NCBI GenBank assembly: GCA_030280995.1
Contig: JASXTE010000009.1
Span: forward strand, 33,705,501 to 33,769,500
Reading direction: 5' to 3'
Length of the DNA: 64,000 nt
From: Hemileia vastatrix
Taxonomy: Eukaryota > Basidiomycota > Pucciniomycetes > Pucciniales > Zaghouaniaceae
Program-made: the position numbers and the translations under genes
The notes under the pieces: model-generated
Databases searched by the model: none
What the model was told of the DNA's origin: nothing
The model's input: the letters and a program-made list of their open reading frames with translations, nothing else
Part shown: positions 23,198 through 33,618 of the stretch, one piece after another
How the letters are laid out: every line of letters starts with the position of its first letter
Numbering within the stretch: the stretch's first letter is position 1

Positions 23198-24827
23198 TTT
23201 ACTTGGCAGATCGATCCAAAGAAGAAACATCATGTAAATCAACTCCGACATGATGACCAACAAAATGAGGATAAAGGACATCCAAATCATGAGGAGGACC
23301 AAGTTTTGAAGATTGACGATTGAGAAAATCAAAACCAAGTTGCTTTAAATCATCTTTTAACCAAAGACAACTTAACGTATGAAGATCGTTTAAAGAAAGA
23401 GAATGATTAGCAGTACAACGTTCGATTAATCGTTTTTGGACTGATAAAACGACTTGATATAAATCACGTTGAGGAGACGAAAAAGAAGAATGAGCAGGAA
23501 AAGTTCGAGTGATATCGGAGACATAATAAGAGGATTCGACTCCGGCATCCAATAAAATAAGGGATTTTGGAACAACCATGCGGTCATTTGAAGTATAATG
23601 AGTCGTTAATGCCGCTGAGCCAGAAGCACAAACAGGGACATAGGCTATACACATGAGAGGATGATGAGTAGTTGTTAGTCAAGATGAGTGACAAGTCATA
23701 TGTATTCAAATTACATTGTTTTGTTTTTTTTTAGATTATACCTAATCTTACTTGGGGGTCACGAGCGGTGGTGAGACAAGTGGATTCGAATTGATTGACC
23801 AGATCGGATTCGGTTAAAGGATCAACAGAAGGGCGAGGGCGACCAGCTAGTTTCATGGTGCTAAGATAACCTTTTGCAGAAATATCGGCAGCTTTTCTCA
23901 TTAAAGAAATTTCAGCATCACTTTTGACGGAGCGAATTAAATCCAATTTAGGTTTTAACGGTTTGACGAGAGGAGACGTTTGAAGGAAATCGATGCAGGC
24001 TTGAGTGTCAGAAGATTTTTTGGGGTTGAAGATGGAAGAGAAGTTTGAAGAGATAGGGTTGAAGTAATGAAAAAACGAAGAGGAAGAAGAAGAAGAAGAA
24101 GAAGAAGGTAGATCGACATAAACGGGAGTGGATCTGTTTGAAAGCATTGGACGTAAGACGGTAGCAAGTTGATCGATATCGAAGCTCTAGAGCAAGGAGA
24201 GATGAGATGAGAGATAAGTATAAGGAAAAAAGGGGGAAAAAGGGACCAAAAGGGAGAAAGACTTGATCGGCTCCAAAGAGATGGATAGCGGTATCAAGAC
24301 CGTTTCTTGGGCCGTGCCACCTTTCGGCATGCAAGTTTTTAGGTTTAGCAAAGAGGGACATGAGATAACCACGAGGAGAAGCATTCTTTTCTTGCGAGAG
24401 AAGATGAGGAAGAGGGAAGAGTAAATTAGTGGGAAGGGAAGGGAAGGGAAGGGAAGGGAAGGGAAGAACCTAGTAAGAGACAAGAATGGGAGTCTTGCCA
24501 ACCGGAGAGATACCATAGATCGGAAGCTTGCCTAAACTTGTAGCTAAGAAGGGTAAAAGAGTGAGTGAGTGAGTGAGTGAGTGAGGGTGGATGAAGAGAG
24601 TAGAAGAGAAAGGAGACGAACAAGACATGATAAGCCATGAATTTGAGAGAAGCGGAAGGGATGATGACGAGGGAAGCCAAGGGAAGGGAAGCGAAGAGAG
24701 AGAGACGACGAAGATGAAAGTGAGAAGGAGACAAGAGAGGAGTGAGATGGGAGTGATGGATGAGATGAGGATGAGTGTGATGGAGTGGCTGAGCGTAGAG
24801 GGTTTGAGTGTGAAGGGAAGAAGACAT
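22810..24827 (-). CDS. ICP55: Icp55-like intermediate-cleaving Xaa-Pro aminopeptidase
   Basis: M24B metallopeptidase. In the mitochondrion, Icp55 removes one destabilising residue from proteins already cut by MPP. Seven exons join in frame: 24827-24622, 24543-24470, 24390-24263, 24186-23742, 23644-23203, 23113-23027 and 22924-22810. They give 498 aa (yeast about 510). N-domain marks are FYKFRQASDLWYLSGW and HAERWHGPRNG. All five metal ligands are visible: Asp in LILLDAGVE, Asp in YVSDITRTF, His in FVGHHVGVDLHDV, Glu in ITIEPGVYVP and Glu in GIGIRIEDMV (assembled over the last junction). Two introns have unusual donors (GTCTTT, GTTCTT) and one contains about 35 T. An in-frame ATG at 24896 would add 23 residues encoded by a GGAGT repeat. 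The start at 24827 is preferred, but a clear presequence is not obvious. It is divergent from SPT4. Confidence 0.9.
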
Positions 24828-24885
24828 TGAAGAGGAGTGGAGTGGAGTGGAGTGGAGTGGAGTGATGTAGTATGATAGGTTATAG

Positions 24886-24973
24886 CCTAACGCCATCCTA
24901 ACGTCACCCTAACGTCACCCTAACGTCATCCTAACGCCATCCTAACGTCACCCTAACGTCACCCTAACGTCAC
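24886..24973. promoter_or_regulatory. Eight 11 bp repeats in divergent ICP55/SPT4 promoter
   Basis: Eight back-to-back copies of CCTAACGTCAC (two with GCCAT in place of GTCAC). Each full copy holds ACGTCA, the reverse of TGACGT, a half-site for CREB/ATF-type bZIP factors. The array lies 59 bp upstream of the ICP55 start and 37 bp upstream of the SPT4 start, so it is well placed to act on both genes. Confidence 0.5.
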
Positions 24974-25009
24974 CCTACGACTCACTCACTCACTCACTCA
25001 CTCCCAACC

Positions 25010-25555
25010 ATGTCCGCTAAATCCAAACAACGCGCATGCATGCTCTGCTCTTTTGTTCAGTCCGCTCCTCTCTTCAAACGCGATGGTTGTCCCAATTGCG
25101 ATGATTTATTAAATGTTCTTCTCATCTCTCTCTCAAATATCTATCTTCCTCTATCTACTCATCTCTGCTACTCTCTCTCTCTCTCTCTCTCTCCCTCTCT
25201 TCTAGATGAAAAATAACTCGGAAAGAGTCCTCGAATCCACTTCCGGTATCTTTGATGGCATCGTCGCTCTCATGAATCCTCTCAATTCTTGGGTCGTTGA
25301 GTCCTTGTCTCTCTTCTTATATCTTATATCTCATTACTTATCACATCACTTATCACATCACTTATCACATCACTTATCACATCACATCACTCATCACATC
25401 ACATCACTCATCACATCCCTCAGGCTAAATGGCAACGCATCAATCATTATCAACCCGGTCTTTATGCTATCAGAATCACTGGCAACCTTCCTGAACACAT
25501 TCAAGATCGTTTAGAACAACAAGGCGTCCGTGTCAGATCAAGAGATGATGATTAA
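25010..25555 (+). CDS. SPT4: Transcription elongation factor Spt4
   Basis: Small zinc-binding partner of Spt5 in DSIF. It binds RNA polymerase II and supports elongation in the nucleus. Three exons (25010-25114, 25206-25295, 25424-25555) give 108 aa, the usual Spt4 size. The four zinc-ligand cysteines are in ACMLCSF and GCPNCDDLL near the N-terminus. Exon 2 has the ESTSGIFDGIVALMNP core and exon 3 WQRINHYQPGLYAIRITG. Both introns are GT-AG; the second is made largely of TCACATCACT repeats. The gene ends 34 bp from the end of the convergent PIP-box gene and starts 182 bp from ICP55. The identification is firm. Confidence 0.96.
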
Positions 25556-25589
25556 TCCTTTTTTTTTCCCTTCAACCACTAGGTGATGA

Positions 25590-26147
25590 TCATTCAATAC
25601 AATATCGTTCTTTAAATCGTTCATACACAAGATCCGAATATTCTACTAACTCGGGTGTCGATATCATCCGTCGGTCGTCATCTTGCTGCTCTGATTGGGA
25701 AGGTGGTGACTCTTGTATGGGTGGTCGTGATAATGAACGACTTGTCAAATCACGTAAACAATCTTCTTCTTCTTCTTCTTCTTCTTCTTCAAAATCAAGA
25801 ATAATATCATCATCCATCTCTTGTTTCGAAATTGAATCATGATCAACTTGTTGTTTAACTTGTTGCTGTTGCTGTTGCTGTTGCTGTCGAATAGCATCGA
25901 TAAGAGTATGTTGAACGTGTTGAGTGTAGAGTTGAGTGTCAAGTTGACGTTGAGCAAGGCGTTGTTTTTTTAATTTGCCCTGAGAAGTGGTAGAAGTAGA
26001 TTGAGAGCCAGAGGGAGTAAAATAATGAGTGATGGATCGTTGTTGAAGAGGAGATGGAGATGAAGTGTTCGCAGTAGGCCAAGCTGAAGAGATGAGTGAG
26101 TTGAGGTTACGAGATGGGCGTTTGTGAGATGAAGGATTGGTCATCAT
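25590..26147 (-). CDS. Unnamed small acidic protein with PIP-box motif
   Basis: 185 aa, no intron needed; not recognised as a known family. Near the N-terminus (about residues 36-43) is QRSITHYF, an exact match to the PCNA-interaction consensus Q-x-x-[ILM]-x-x-[FY]-[FY], followed by TPS. Before it is a basic, Ser/Asn-rich segment (SSHKRPSRNLNS). After it come a helical Gln/Arg-rich part with a Q9 run, an E9 acidic run, and a conserved-looking C-terminus (STPELVEYSDLVYERFKERY). It may be a small PCNA-bound replication or repair factor; that is inference from one motif. A second Met at codon 2 is equally possible as start. It diverges from GRC3 (137 bp) and converges on SPT4. Confidence 0.7.
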   Translation of the reverse strand: MMTNPSSHKRPSRNLNSLISSAWPTANTSSPSPLQQRSITHYFTPSGSQSTSTTSQGKLKKQRLAQRQLDTQLYTQHVQHTLIDAIRQQQQQQQQQVKQQVDHDSISKQEMDDDIILDFEEEEEEEEEDCLRDLTSRSLSRPPIQESPPSQSEQQDDDRRMISTPELVEYSDLVYERFKERYCIE

Positions 26148-26284
26148 ATCATATCATCACATTTCGATGTGATGATGAAAAGTCCCACTTTATGCATCTC
26201 TATCGGTATCATTATGCAATATCCCAATGTTCTTCTCTTTTTATCCTTTCACTTCTTCTCTCAATATAAACCTTTTGTACTCTC

Positions 26285-26951
26285 ATGACTCCTCCTCCTC
26301 CTCCTCCTCTCTCTGCTGTGGCTGCTCGTCATGCTTTAAAACTTAATCATATCTCTTCTCCTTTATCGTCTTCTTCTTCTTCTTCTTCTTCTTCTTCTTC
26401 TTCTTCTCTTCCTCAATCTCAATCTCCACCACCACAACCACCATCTCCACTTCAATCACAATCACAATCACAATCACAATCACAATCACAACAAATTAAT
26501 TCTTCCCCTTTATCTTTTCATTCTTCTCTTTCTCAAATTCCCCCTTCTCCTTCTCCTCCCCCTCCTCAATCCTCTACACCACTTCAACAACAACCATCTC
26601 ATGCTCAATCTTCTACCCCAATTCAACCACCTTTTTATTTACCATCTTCTAATCCTAATGCAGTCCCTCTAGGTCCTTTAAGATCAGCTTATGCTAAAAA
26701 ATCATCCCTTCTTCAACCTTCAACCCCATTTCAACCATCTCTACCTCATTCTTCCAAGGTTCTCCAACCTTCTTCACAGCCTTCATCTCTTTCAAAATCC
26801 AAATCCCGTTCTCAATTAGCTGTCTCTATTCCCATTTCTTGGCGTCATTGGTGTCCTATCATTCAAGGCCCTTGCAGAAATATTATTTCACTTGACAATC
26901 ATTCTGTCTTGATTGGTCTTCAGATTAACGAGGTACTTGATTCATGAGGAT

Positions 26952-26985
<34 letters not shown>

Positions 26986-28925
26986 CACTTCTTTTTTACT
27001 TTTAGTTCATCGTTCCATCAGGCACTCTCTCCCTTCAAGTTCATTCTGGCCATGTCACTATCCTAGCTGCTAATTTATTTCCTCATTCCCCTCCCCTCAA
27101 CATTTTTGCTCCTCTCAATCACCCACGCCCCTTCATCACTGCTATTCAACCCACCACCTCTTCTTCTTCTTCTTCTTCTTCTTCTTCTTCTTCTTCTTCT
27201 TCTTCTTGTTCCTTCTCTGCTCATCAAACTCATCCTAATTTCAACTCTTCCTTATTTCCTTGCATCATCTCTTTGCATGATCTTCATACAGGAATACAAG
27301 GTATTGACCGTGTCTGGTCAAATAATAATCCAAAAAAACTTTTATGGCCACCAACACTCTCTAATCAATCACATCACTTGATTCAGAGTCATCTTGTTCA
27401 AGGCCTTACTTGGAGCCTCACACCTATCATCGGGCCCAAGTCCCCAACTATCAGTTTGTTACCTGATTGGATGGATGCTCTTCAATCTGTTTCATCCAAT
27501 CTTAAGTCCACTCCTCATCCTCACCCTCTCGTCTTGATGGTTCAAGGCTCAAAAGGTGTTGGCAAAAGTACTTTTGCTACCATGCTACTCAATCTCTTGG
27601 TTTCCACTCATTTCAAACATGTTGCTGTACTCGATCTCGATCCTGGCCAACCTCTCTTTACTCCTCCTTCCCTTGTCTCATTATCCGTGCTCGAAAACCC
27701 TTGCACAGGTCCATCTTTTTGCCACCAACTCATCAAACCATTTAAATCCCATTACTTGGGTTGCGTATCTCCTAAAGAACATCCTCACAGATATATTGAG
27801 GCTGCCCAAGATTTATTTGACACTTATAAAAATCAAATAGAATATCTTAACTATCACCATCACCATCCTGATAATCAAACTCAACGGCATCGTAAACGAT
27901 TCAAGTACTCCTCCCAACCTAGTGAAACCGGTTCAAGTGATCATCAAACTGAAGATTATATCCCGTTGATTGTGAATACGATGGGTTGGAATGTTGGCAT
28001 CGGAGCTGATTTACTGGGTCATCTTCGTCGTTTAATAGGACCTACTCATCTTTTTGCATTTCAAGATCATTCTCCTTTATTTTCTCATCATAACCCCCTT
28101 GGACAAACTTGTCAAATCTTTCGTCTCAAACAAATGGGTGATACCCCTCTCAATTCAAGGTATACTGCTCCAGAATGGAGATCTTGGAATATTTTATCTT
28201 ATCTACACATTCATCAACCTTCTTCGCCTGCTGAAATTCAAGCTCAGTCGGATAATGGGTCTTTGACTTCGAAATTGGCTTTCAAATGGGATTTCACTCT
28301 CCCACTTCTTGCTCGAAAACCTTGGAAAATCTATTGGGATAATCAACACGAACAACATCAAGTCAAAGCTATTTATACGATTGATCAATTTATTCCAAAA
28401 TCTTATATTGGTTTCTTACTTAATGCTTCTATAGTAGCCCTTACGTTTCCTCAAAATGATGGTGATCATTCTTTAATGCCTGAAACTCATTCAAGTGAAC
28501 CAAAGTTACCTTTTGTTCAACATCCTTCCTTCACCTTGACTCCTAAAAATTCTCATTGTTTCGGTCTTGCTCTCGTAAGATCAATTGATCCAATGACTAA
28601 ATCACTTCACCTTCTTTCACCTTTACTTTCTACTTCTTCTTCTTCTTCTTCTTCATTTAAAAATCTCATCATTGCTAAAGGATCAGAACCAGAATTACCT
28701 GTTCATAGTATGTTAGATTGGAGACAAAGTCATTCAAGTTTATTATATTATCCTAAAAAACAATTAACCCCTTCTCATCATCTTTCCACCCAACCATCAT
28801 CATCATTATCTTATGGATCAGATTTCCCTTATCTTGTGAAACCGTTTTTGTTTTCCAATTTAATTGGAGGTGATAAACGGATGGGAAAGAGACATTATGT
28901 GAGGTGGGGCTATAAAGCAAAGTAG
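26285..28925 (+). CDS. GRC3: Grc3/NOL9-type polynucleotide 5'-hydroxyl kinase
   Basis: Kinase of the Clp1/Grc3 family. With Las1 it processes the ITS2 spacer of pre-rRNA and phosphorylates the new 5' end in the nucleolus. Two exons (26285-26932 and 27006-28925) give 855 aa. The 73 bp intron has a T run before TTTTAG and splits LQINE from FIVPSG. Residues 1-200 are Pro/Ser/Gln low complexity, rich in (TCT)n. A beta-rich domain (LIGLQINEF..VPSGTLSLQV) follows. The P-loop GSKGVGKST is at about residues 397-405 (nt 27546), and the Walker B-like VLDLDPGQP, typical of this family, lies about 30 residues on. It is longer than yeast Grc3 (632 aa), mainly through low-complexity insertions. Confidence 0.92.
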
Positions 28926-28978
28926 TAACTTTTATATAAAATCAAGTCAATTCAATCTAACATTCTTAGAGGAGTGAT

Positions 28979-29014
<36 letters not shown>

Positions 29015-29637
29015 AGGAGGGGAGGGTGGTGCTTTTGATTGGGAGTTGATTAAATTGAATGGTATGAATAGATTGTGGATATTTTATTATTATATCTTAC
29101 CAGGAGGGAGGGGGTGGGGATTGATTAACTAGTAAGTCAAGTCTCCCTCTGATGCCTTGTAACCTTGAATGAACCCAACTTGAACATGGCTAGAAAATCA
29201 TTCACTGCACAATATAGGGGGTGGACTTGCTAGCAAGTCTGCAACCTGAACTCAGACAAAACTCAGACAAAACTCAGATGGAACTCATATTGAACTCATA
29301 CTGAACTCATATTGAAGACCCACCTGAAACTGTTCTGCTGAGTGTGGTGTTCATTCCTGATTGTATGGTTCCTTTATCTATTGATATAATCCCTTTTATA
29401 TCTTTTATATATAATATAGAGATTTTGTTCTGTTAGTAAAATCCCACTGCTGCTGTTGTAGTTAATTGTCAATCACTTGTCCCCAGTGATTGAAAGACAA
29501 GAGCAGCACATTTTAATGGTAAATCAATATATGATAGATGAAAGAGAATTAAGAGAAAGAAACGATTTGATCAATATCAGGATCTGAATAGTAAGAATAA
29601 GAGATTGGATGGGGAACACTGAGGATGGTCATCCAAT
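28926..29637. other. Intergenic region with short tandem repeats
   Basis: A T run (28985-29013) follows GRC3. At about 29250-29320 lie seven degenerate 12-13 bp units of ACTCAGACAAA / ACTCATATTGA type. No gene seen. It ends at the AAT target duplication of PIF2. Confidence 0.7.
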
Positions 29638-29656
29638 AGGGGGTGTCAGTTCTGGC

Positions 29657-29794
29657 AAATCTGCACTTACAAATCCGCACTTAAATTTGACCAAATCCGC
29701 ACTTAAATAAGTGCGGATTTCCAAAACACACTAGCCACAATACTGGTGTATTTCAAAATGAAATAAGTCACTTATTTCACTCAAATCCGCACTT
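29657..29794. repeat. Subterminal AAATCCGCACTTA repeats, left end
   Basis: AAATCYGCACTTA at 29657, 29671 and 29693, an inverted copy at 29708-29720 (forming a hairpin with the previous one) and a partial copy at 29783. The right end has the same pair, direct and inverted, at 44537-44565. This arrangement suits binding sites for the transposase or its Myb-like partner. Confidence 0.75.
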
Positions 29795-29945
29795 TCTCAA
29801 CCAAAAGTGCTGATTTCACCATCAAGTCCCATTTCACTGATTTGTCAGCATCATCCCATTCATATGCAGCACTCCGCAGCATAACACTTCATAACTCAAA
29901 ACATTGTGCATCACTTACATCTTCATATCATATCATATAAGAGTC

Positions 29946-31212
29946 ATGCCTTCCTCACTTTCAAATCGTGATAAATTACATAAAGCAATGACTTTCATGG
30001 CTCTTGAACTGCTCTTGGACTCTGATTCCGATTCTGATCTAGAAGAAGATTTTGTCGTTTTATCAAAAATGGCCAGGAAACGTTACCTTCTTCCCAGAAA
30101 GCCTCAAGTCCTTCATACCCCCAAGTACACCATCCAAACACTTCTTAACCTATCTACACCCAGTTTTAGACAGCTGTTCAGGACTTCTCAGGAATGTTTC
30201 CTTAAATTGCTTGAGCTTATTCAGGATCATGCCATATTTCACAATAATTCTCAAAAAGAACAATGACATCCTTCAATTCAATTGGCCATCACACTATGTT
30301 GTTTGGGTTCAAATGGTAATGGAGCTGCTTTGAAATGTTTTGAGAAAATGTCTTTGATTTAGGGTATGGTTCAGTTAACACTTATACCAAACAATGTATC
30401 ACTGCCATCAACTCCTTGGAATCTCAACTTCTCACCTGGCCAACAAAAAAAAGAGCGACTTGAATCATCTCAGGTTATGCAAGCAGAGGGCTTTCCAGGA
30501 TGTATTGGTTTTGTTGATGGTACTACTATTCCTTTGAGCCAGAAACCTGCTCAAGGTGGAAACAATTACTTTGACCGTAAAAAGAGGTAGATTATTTTTA
30601 ACTCCTTTCATCCTCCTTGAAACTAACACAAACAAATATATCTTCTTTATAGATATTCAATTAACGTTCAGCTTATATGTGACGTAAACAAAAAAATTTA
30701 TATCATTCTTCGCTGGCTATCCTGGCTCATGTCATGACTCCTACGTCTTCCAAAGAATGCATATTTCAAATGAACCTGAAAAATTCTTTGATGAAAATCA
30801 GTATCTTCTTGCAGATTCTGCTTATGTGAATGGAAAGTATGTACTTCCTGCTTTTTGGGGAGCAGCTTCAGAAGACAGTCAAAATGCCAAATTCAACAAT
30901 CATTTGGCAAAGTCAAGAGTCCGTATTGAACATTCTATTGGAATCTTGAAGGGCCGTTTTTCTAGTTTAAGGGAATTAAGAAGTCCTCTTAGAAATAAAT
31001 CTGAAATGGAGGCGGTGATCAACTGGATTCTGTGTTGCACTATACTTCATAACCTACTTGCTGACCTCAAAGATCAATGGTTAGAGCTGTATGAAGATGA
31101 ACAAGTTGATTCACCTCTGACTATCTCCAACACTTCTATTTCTCAATCAACTACTAGTATAAGGGCGAAAATTCTTCCAATAACACTCCAACATTTTTCA
31201 ACGCAATTTTAA
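29946..31212 (+). pseudogene. PIF/Harbinger transposase (DDE_Tnp_4), multiply broken
   Basis: Second copy of the family seen at 1730-2993. Shared blocks are FHNNSQKEQ, LCCLGSNGNGAA, SSQVMQAEGFPG, GFVDGTTIPLSQKP (first Asp), LLADSAYVNGKY (second Asp), RVRIEHSIGILKGRF (Glu) and TILHNLLADLKDQW. Lesions are TGA at 30264-30266, a frame change near 30335, and another in an A/T run near 30700. The intron after KKR (donor AG|GTAGAT, acceptor TTTATAG before ATATTC) sits at the same codon as in PIF1. The C-terminal 151 codons are intact. Confidence 0.88.
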
Positions 31213-31552
31213 TTTTTTTTTTTCTTTCTCTTCAAATGATCAATTTGCATGTATTATTCACTGAGCATGGTAAATTTTTTTTGCATATTTTTTTTTGGTT
31301 TTTGAATTTGCTGTTAAAGTCTTATTTTTTTTTTTTTTTCTCTCTCTGTGTTTTCTTTCATCAACTCAACATGAAATTGCATATTTTCAGCAATCGCATA
31401 TTTTTTCAGTCACTGTCTTTTTTTTTTTCTTCACTCATATATCCGTTTTCTCCTCTCTTCCTACATCACTCAATCAATTTCACTTATATTTCTTTTTTTC
31501 TCAACTCATCTCTCCAGGTAAGTCATTTTATTCTTTTTACTTAATTTTTTGC

Positions 31553-32325
31553 TGTCACGCGCCACGTGACACTCGAGGCGAAATTAACTCAATAAATCAA
31601 TAATATCGAGTCCTACATCTATACTCGAAGCGCAGAAAGCAATTCTCCATAGCAACTGCGATTTTTCCTTTGTGTACTTACTATTTAACTGCGCTAGCCT
31701 AAACTCTAAATATAAATTAGTCAATCTCCCAATAGGGTACCTTAGTCCTTTTCAATAAGCGACGCACAGTGCTAGGATCAACGAAATAGTACAGTAGTAG
31801 TTTTTTCATTAAAGTTTTGTTAATTAATTAAAAAGGGGTATATTGAGCATGGACGGATATTTAGTGAAGAGGGTCTAAGTGTATGTTAGTAATGGTCAAT
31901 GGAATGGGCATACTGCAATGGAAGGGAGGTCAATGCGAGGAGGAACAAAGGATATAAAAGGAGTTGGGTATTTGGTTCGATATTCCTTAGAATTAAATTA
32001 TAATATCGTATTTACATTAATAGTGGAAAACCTTAAAAGTTAAAACATTGTTATTGTATCTTTCTTTTACCTTCTCAATATTCATTTCTAAATCCTAAAT
32101 CTTTGACTATTGAGTTTCCAACCCTTCGTGAGATTTTAAGAATTATTATTACCTTGGAACTAGTTTATAATTCTTCTCAAACAAACCTCGAACCTATAGC
32201 TATTACTTCGAGTGACCTTCGAATAATTTCCTCGAATCATTCCTCTGTGCTTCAAAGAAGTTTCTAAATCCCTCATCTCACTTTCAGGAACATCCTCGAC
32301 CTTGTGCGTAGGTTTTCCGGTGACA
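31553..32325 (+). repeat. Element B 5' LTR
   Basis: The near-palindromic start TGTCACGCGCCACGTGACA includes a CACGTG E-box. TATAAAAG is at 31953. The transcript should start about 30-37 bp on, at or just before GAATTAAATTATA (31990-32002), which is complementary to the bases just after the LTR. Confidence 0.94.
31953..31960 (+). promoter_or_regulatory. TATA box of element B LTR
   Basis: TATAAAAG inside AGGATATAAAAGGAGTTGGG, kept in all four LTRs of this family in the window. Confidence 0.6.
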
Positions 32326-32326
32326 G

Positions 32327-32339
32327 TATAATTTAATTC
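32327..32339 (+). promoter_or_regulatory. Self-complementary primer-binding site
   Basis: TATAATTTAATTC starts one base after the LTR and is the exact reverse complement of GAATTAAATTATA at 31990, the predicted RNA 5' end. No TGG-type tRNA site is present. This matches the self-priming layout known from Tf1/sushi elements. In element C the site differs at one base. Confidence 0.7.
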
Positions 32340-32396
32340 TCCGTAGTTCTCATTCTTTGAACTACTACGTCTTTTTAGGTGCTTCTAAAATTTTAA

Positions 32397-33584
32397 ATGG
32401 CACCTGTTCAACGCACTCCTCCTACGGGCGCTACTACTAGAGCTCGCGCTAGAGGCAGGCCAACAGCCACAAGGTCTGTTTCTCGCACTCACTCTTTGGA
32501 ACCACTCGACCTTAGGGAACGGCAACATTCAGTTCAATCTGTAGAAGACATTCCACAAGATTTTGAGGATTCTAGTGATGAAGAAGAAGGAGAGGATACA
32601 ATGCATGAGGCACCATCCGCCCCTGCCAATCACCCTTCTGGCCAATCCTCAGAACCGGGACCATCTAACTCTCTGGAAGATTTCATGAGACTTTTTATGA
32701 AAACCCTTTCAAATCCAACGTCTTCAGAGGGATCTAAGTTCAAAACTCCTTCTATGAAATCTCCTGACAAATTCGACGGAGATCACCCCGACAGATTGCG
32801 ACCCTTCTTGCAAACCTGCAAGCTACTGTTCCATAATGATACTCGAACCTTTAACAGCGACCGATCAAAGGTTGTTTACACTTCTTCATTCCTAGCCGGG
32901 AAAGCAGCAAGATGGTTCGAACCTTATCTACTCATGCTTTCTTCGACAGAAACCCACTTACTTATCAATAATTGGGAAAAGTTCGAAGACCAACTTTTTA
33001 CGTTGTTTGGGGATCCTAATGAAACGGACAACGCAGAAATTGAACTTGATTTTCTTTGCATGAGTGATAATGGTAAAGCCTCTGAATATATCTCGAACTT
33101 CAGAGCACTTCAAACTCAAGTAGGTTGGAATGATGCTGCCCTTAAGTATCATTTCAAGAAAGGACTTCCTTCGAGGATTCTGGATCAATTAAATCTTCAC
33201 GGTCAGAAGATGACTACTTTAACGGATTTAATGGATCGAACCCTCGAACTTGACGGCGTTTATCAAGGACGACTTCAGCATCGTCGATATGCCAACAAAT
33301 CTCAAGGCCTAAATTTTAAATCGGGACCTTCTTCACACCCACGACCAAATCAATCCTCCTCGACTCAATCCAAACCCAATAAGGGAAAGGATAAAACTCG
33401 ACCAAAAGGCTCAACCCCAGGCGATATCAGCAAAGTACTGGATCCTAAAGGGGAACTTAAAGAAGCTGAGAGGAAGAGAAGAGCAGATAATGGGTTATGT
33501 ATGTATTGTGGGGGTAAGCACAAGTTGGAAGACTGTGTAAAGTTGAAGGAAAGAGAAGGTACTAGTTCGAAGTCAAAAAACTAG
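32397..33584 (+). CDS. Element B Gag
   Basis: 395 aa structural protein that packages element RNA in cytoplasmic particles. The first 100 residues are disordered and acidic (SSDEEEGED). A Retrotrans_gag capsid region follows (about residues 120-270: KFDGDHPDRLRPFLQTC, AGKAARWFEPYL). Near the C-terminus is a zinc-knuckle variant CMYCGGKHKLEDC with His one residue closer than usual. The frame is intact. It ends TCA-AAA-AAC-TAG, placing a slippery heptamer against the stop codon, and pol follows in the -1 frame. Confidence 0.92.
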   Translation: MAPVQRTPPTGATTRARARGRPTATRSVSRTHSLEPLDLRERQHSVQSVEDIPQDFEDSSDEEEGEDTMHEAPSAPANHPSGQSSEPGPSNSLEDFMRLFMKTLSNPTSSEGSKFKTPSMKSPDKFDGDHPDRLRPFLQTCKLLFHNDTRTFNSDRSKVVYTSSFLAGKAARWFEPYLLMLSSTETHLLINNWEKFEDQLFTLFGDPNETDNAEIELDFLCMSDNGKASEYISNFRALQTQVGWNDAALKYHFKKGLPSRILDQLNLHGQKMTTLTDLMDRTLELDGVYQGRLQHRRYANKSQGLNFKSGPSSHPRPNQSSSTQSKPNKGKDKTRPKGSTPGDISKVLDPKGELKEAERKRRADNGLCMYCGGKHKLEDCVKLKEREGTSSKSKN

Positions 33585-33618
33585 TAGATAGTTTACTTGT
33601 GTGCAAAGCAAACTATCT
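33575..33618 (+). promoter_or_regulatory. -1 ribosomal frameshift signal, Gag to Pol
   Basis: The slippery heptamer A-AAA-AAC (33575-33581) is in the right register, directly before the gag stop. Four bases later AGATAGTTT (33586-33594) can pair with AAACTATCT (33610-33618), a 9 bp stem with a further short inner stem. A shift here opens the frame LVDSLLVCKANYL, which runs into protease. Element C keeps the same signal (54510-54516 on the minus strand). Confidence 0.8.

Noticed and set aside
24886..24973. CCTAACGTCAC array as telomeric repeat
   Set aside because: It resembles CCCTAA only in part; unit is 11 bp with a constant ACGTCA and lies between two housekeeping genes.
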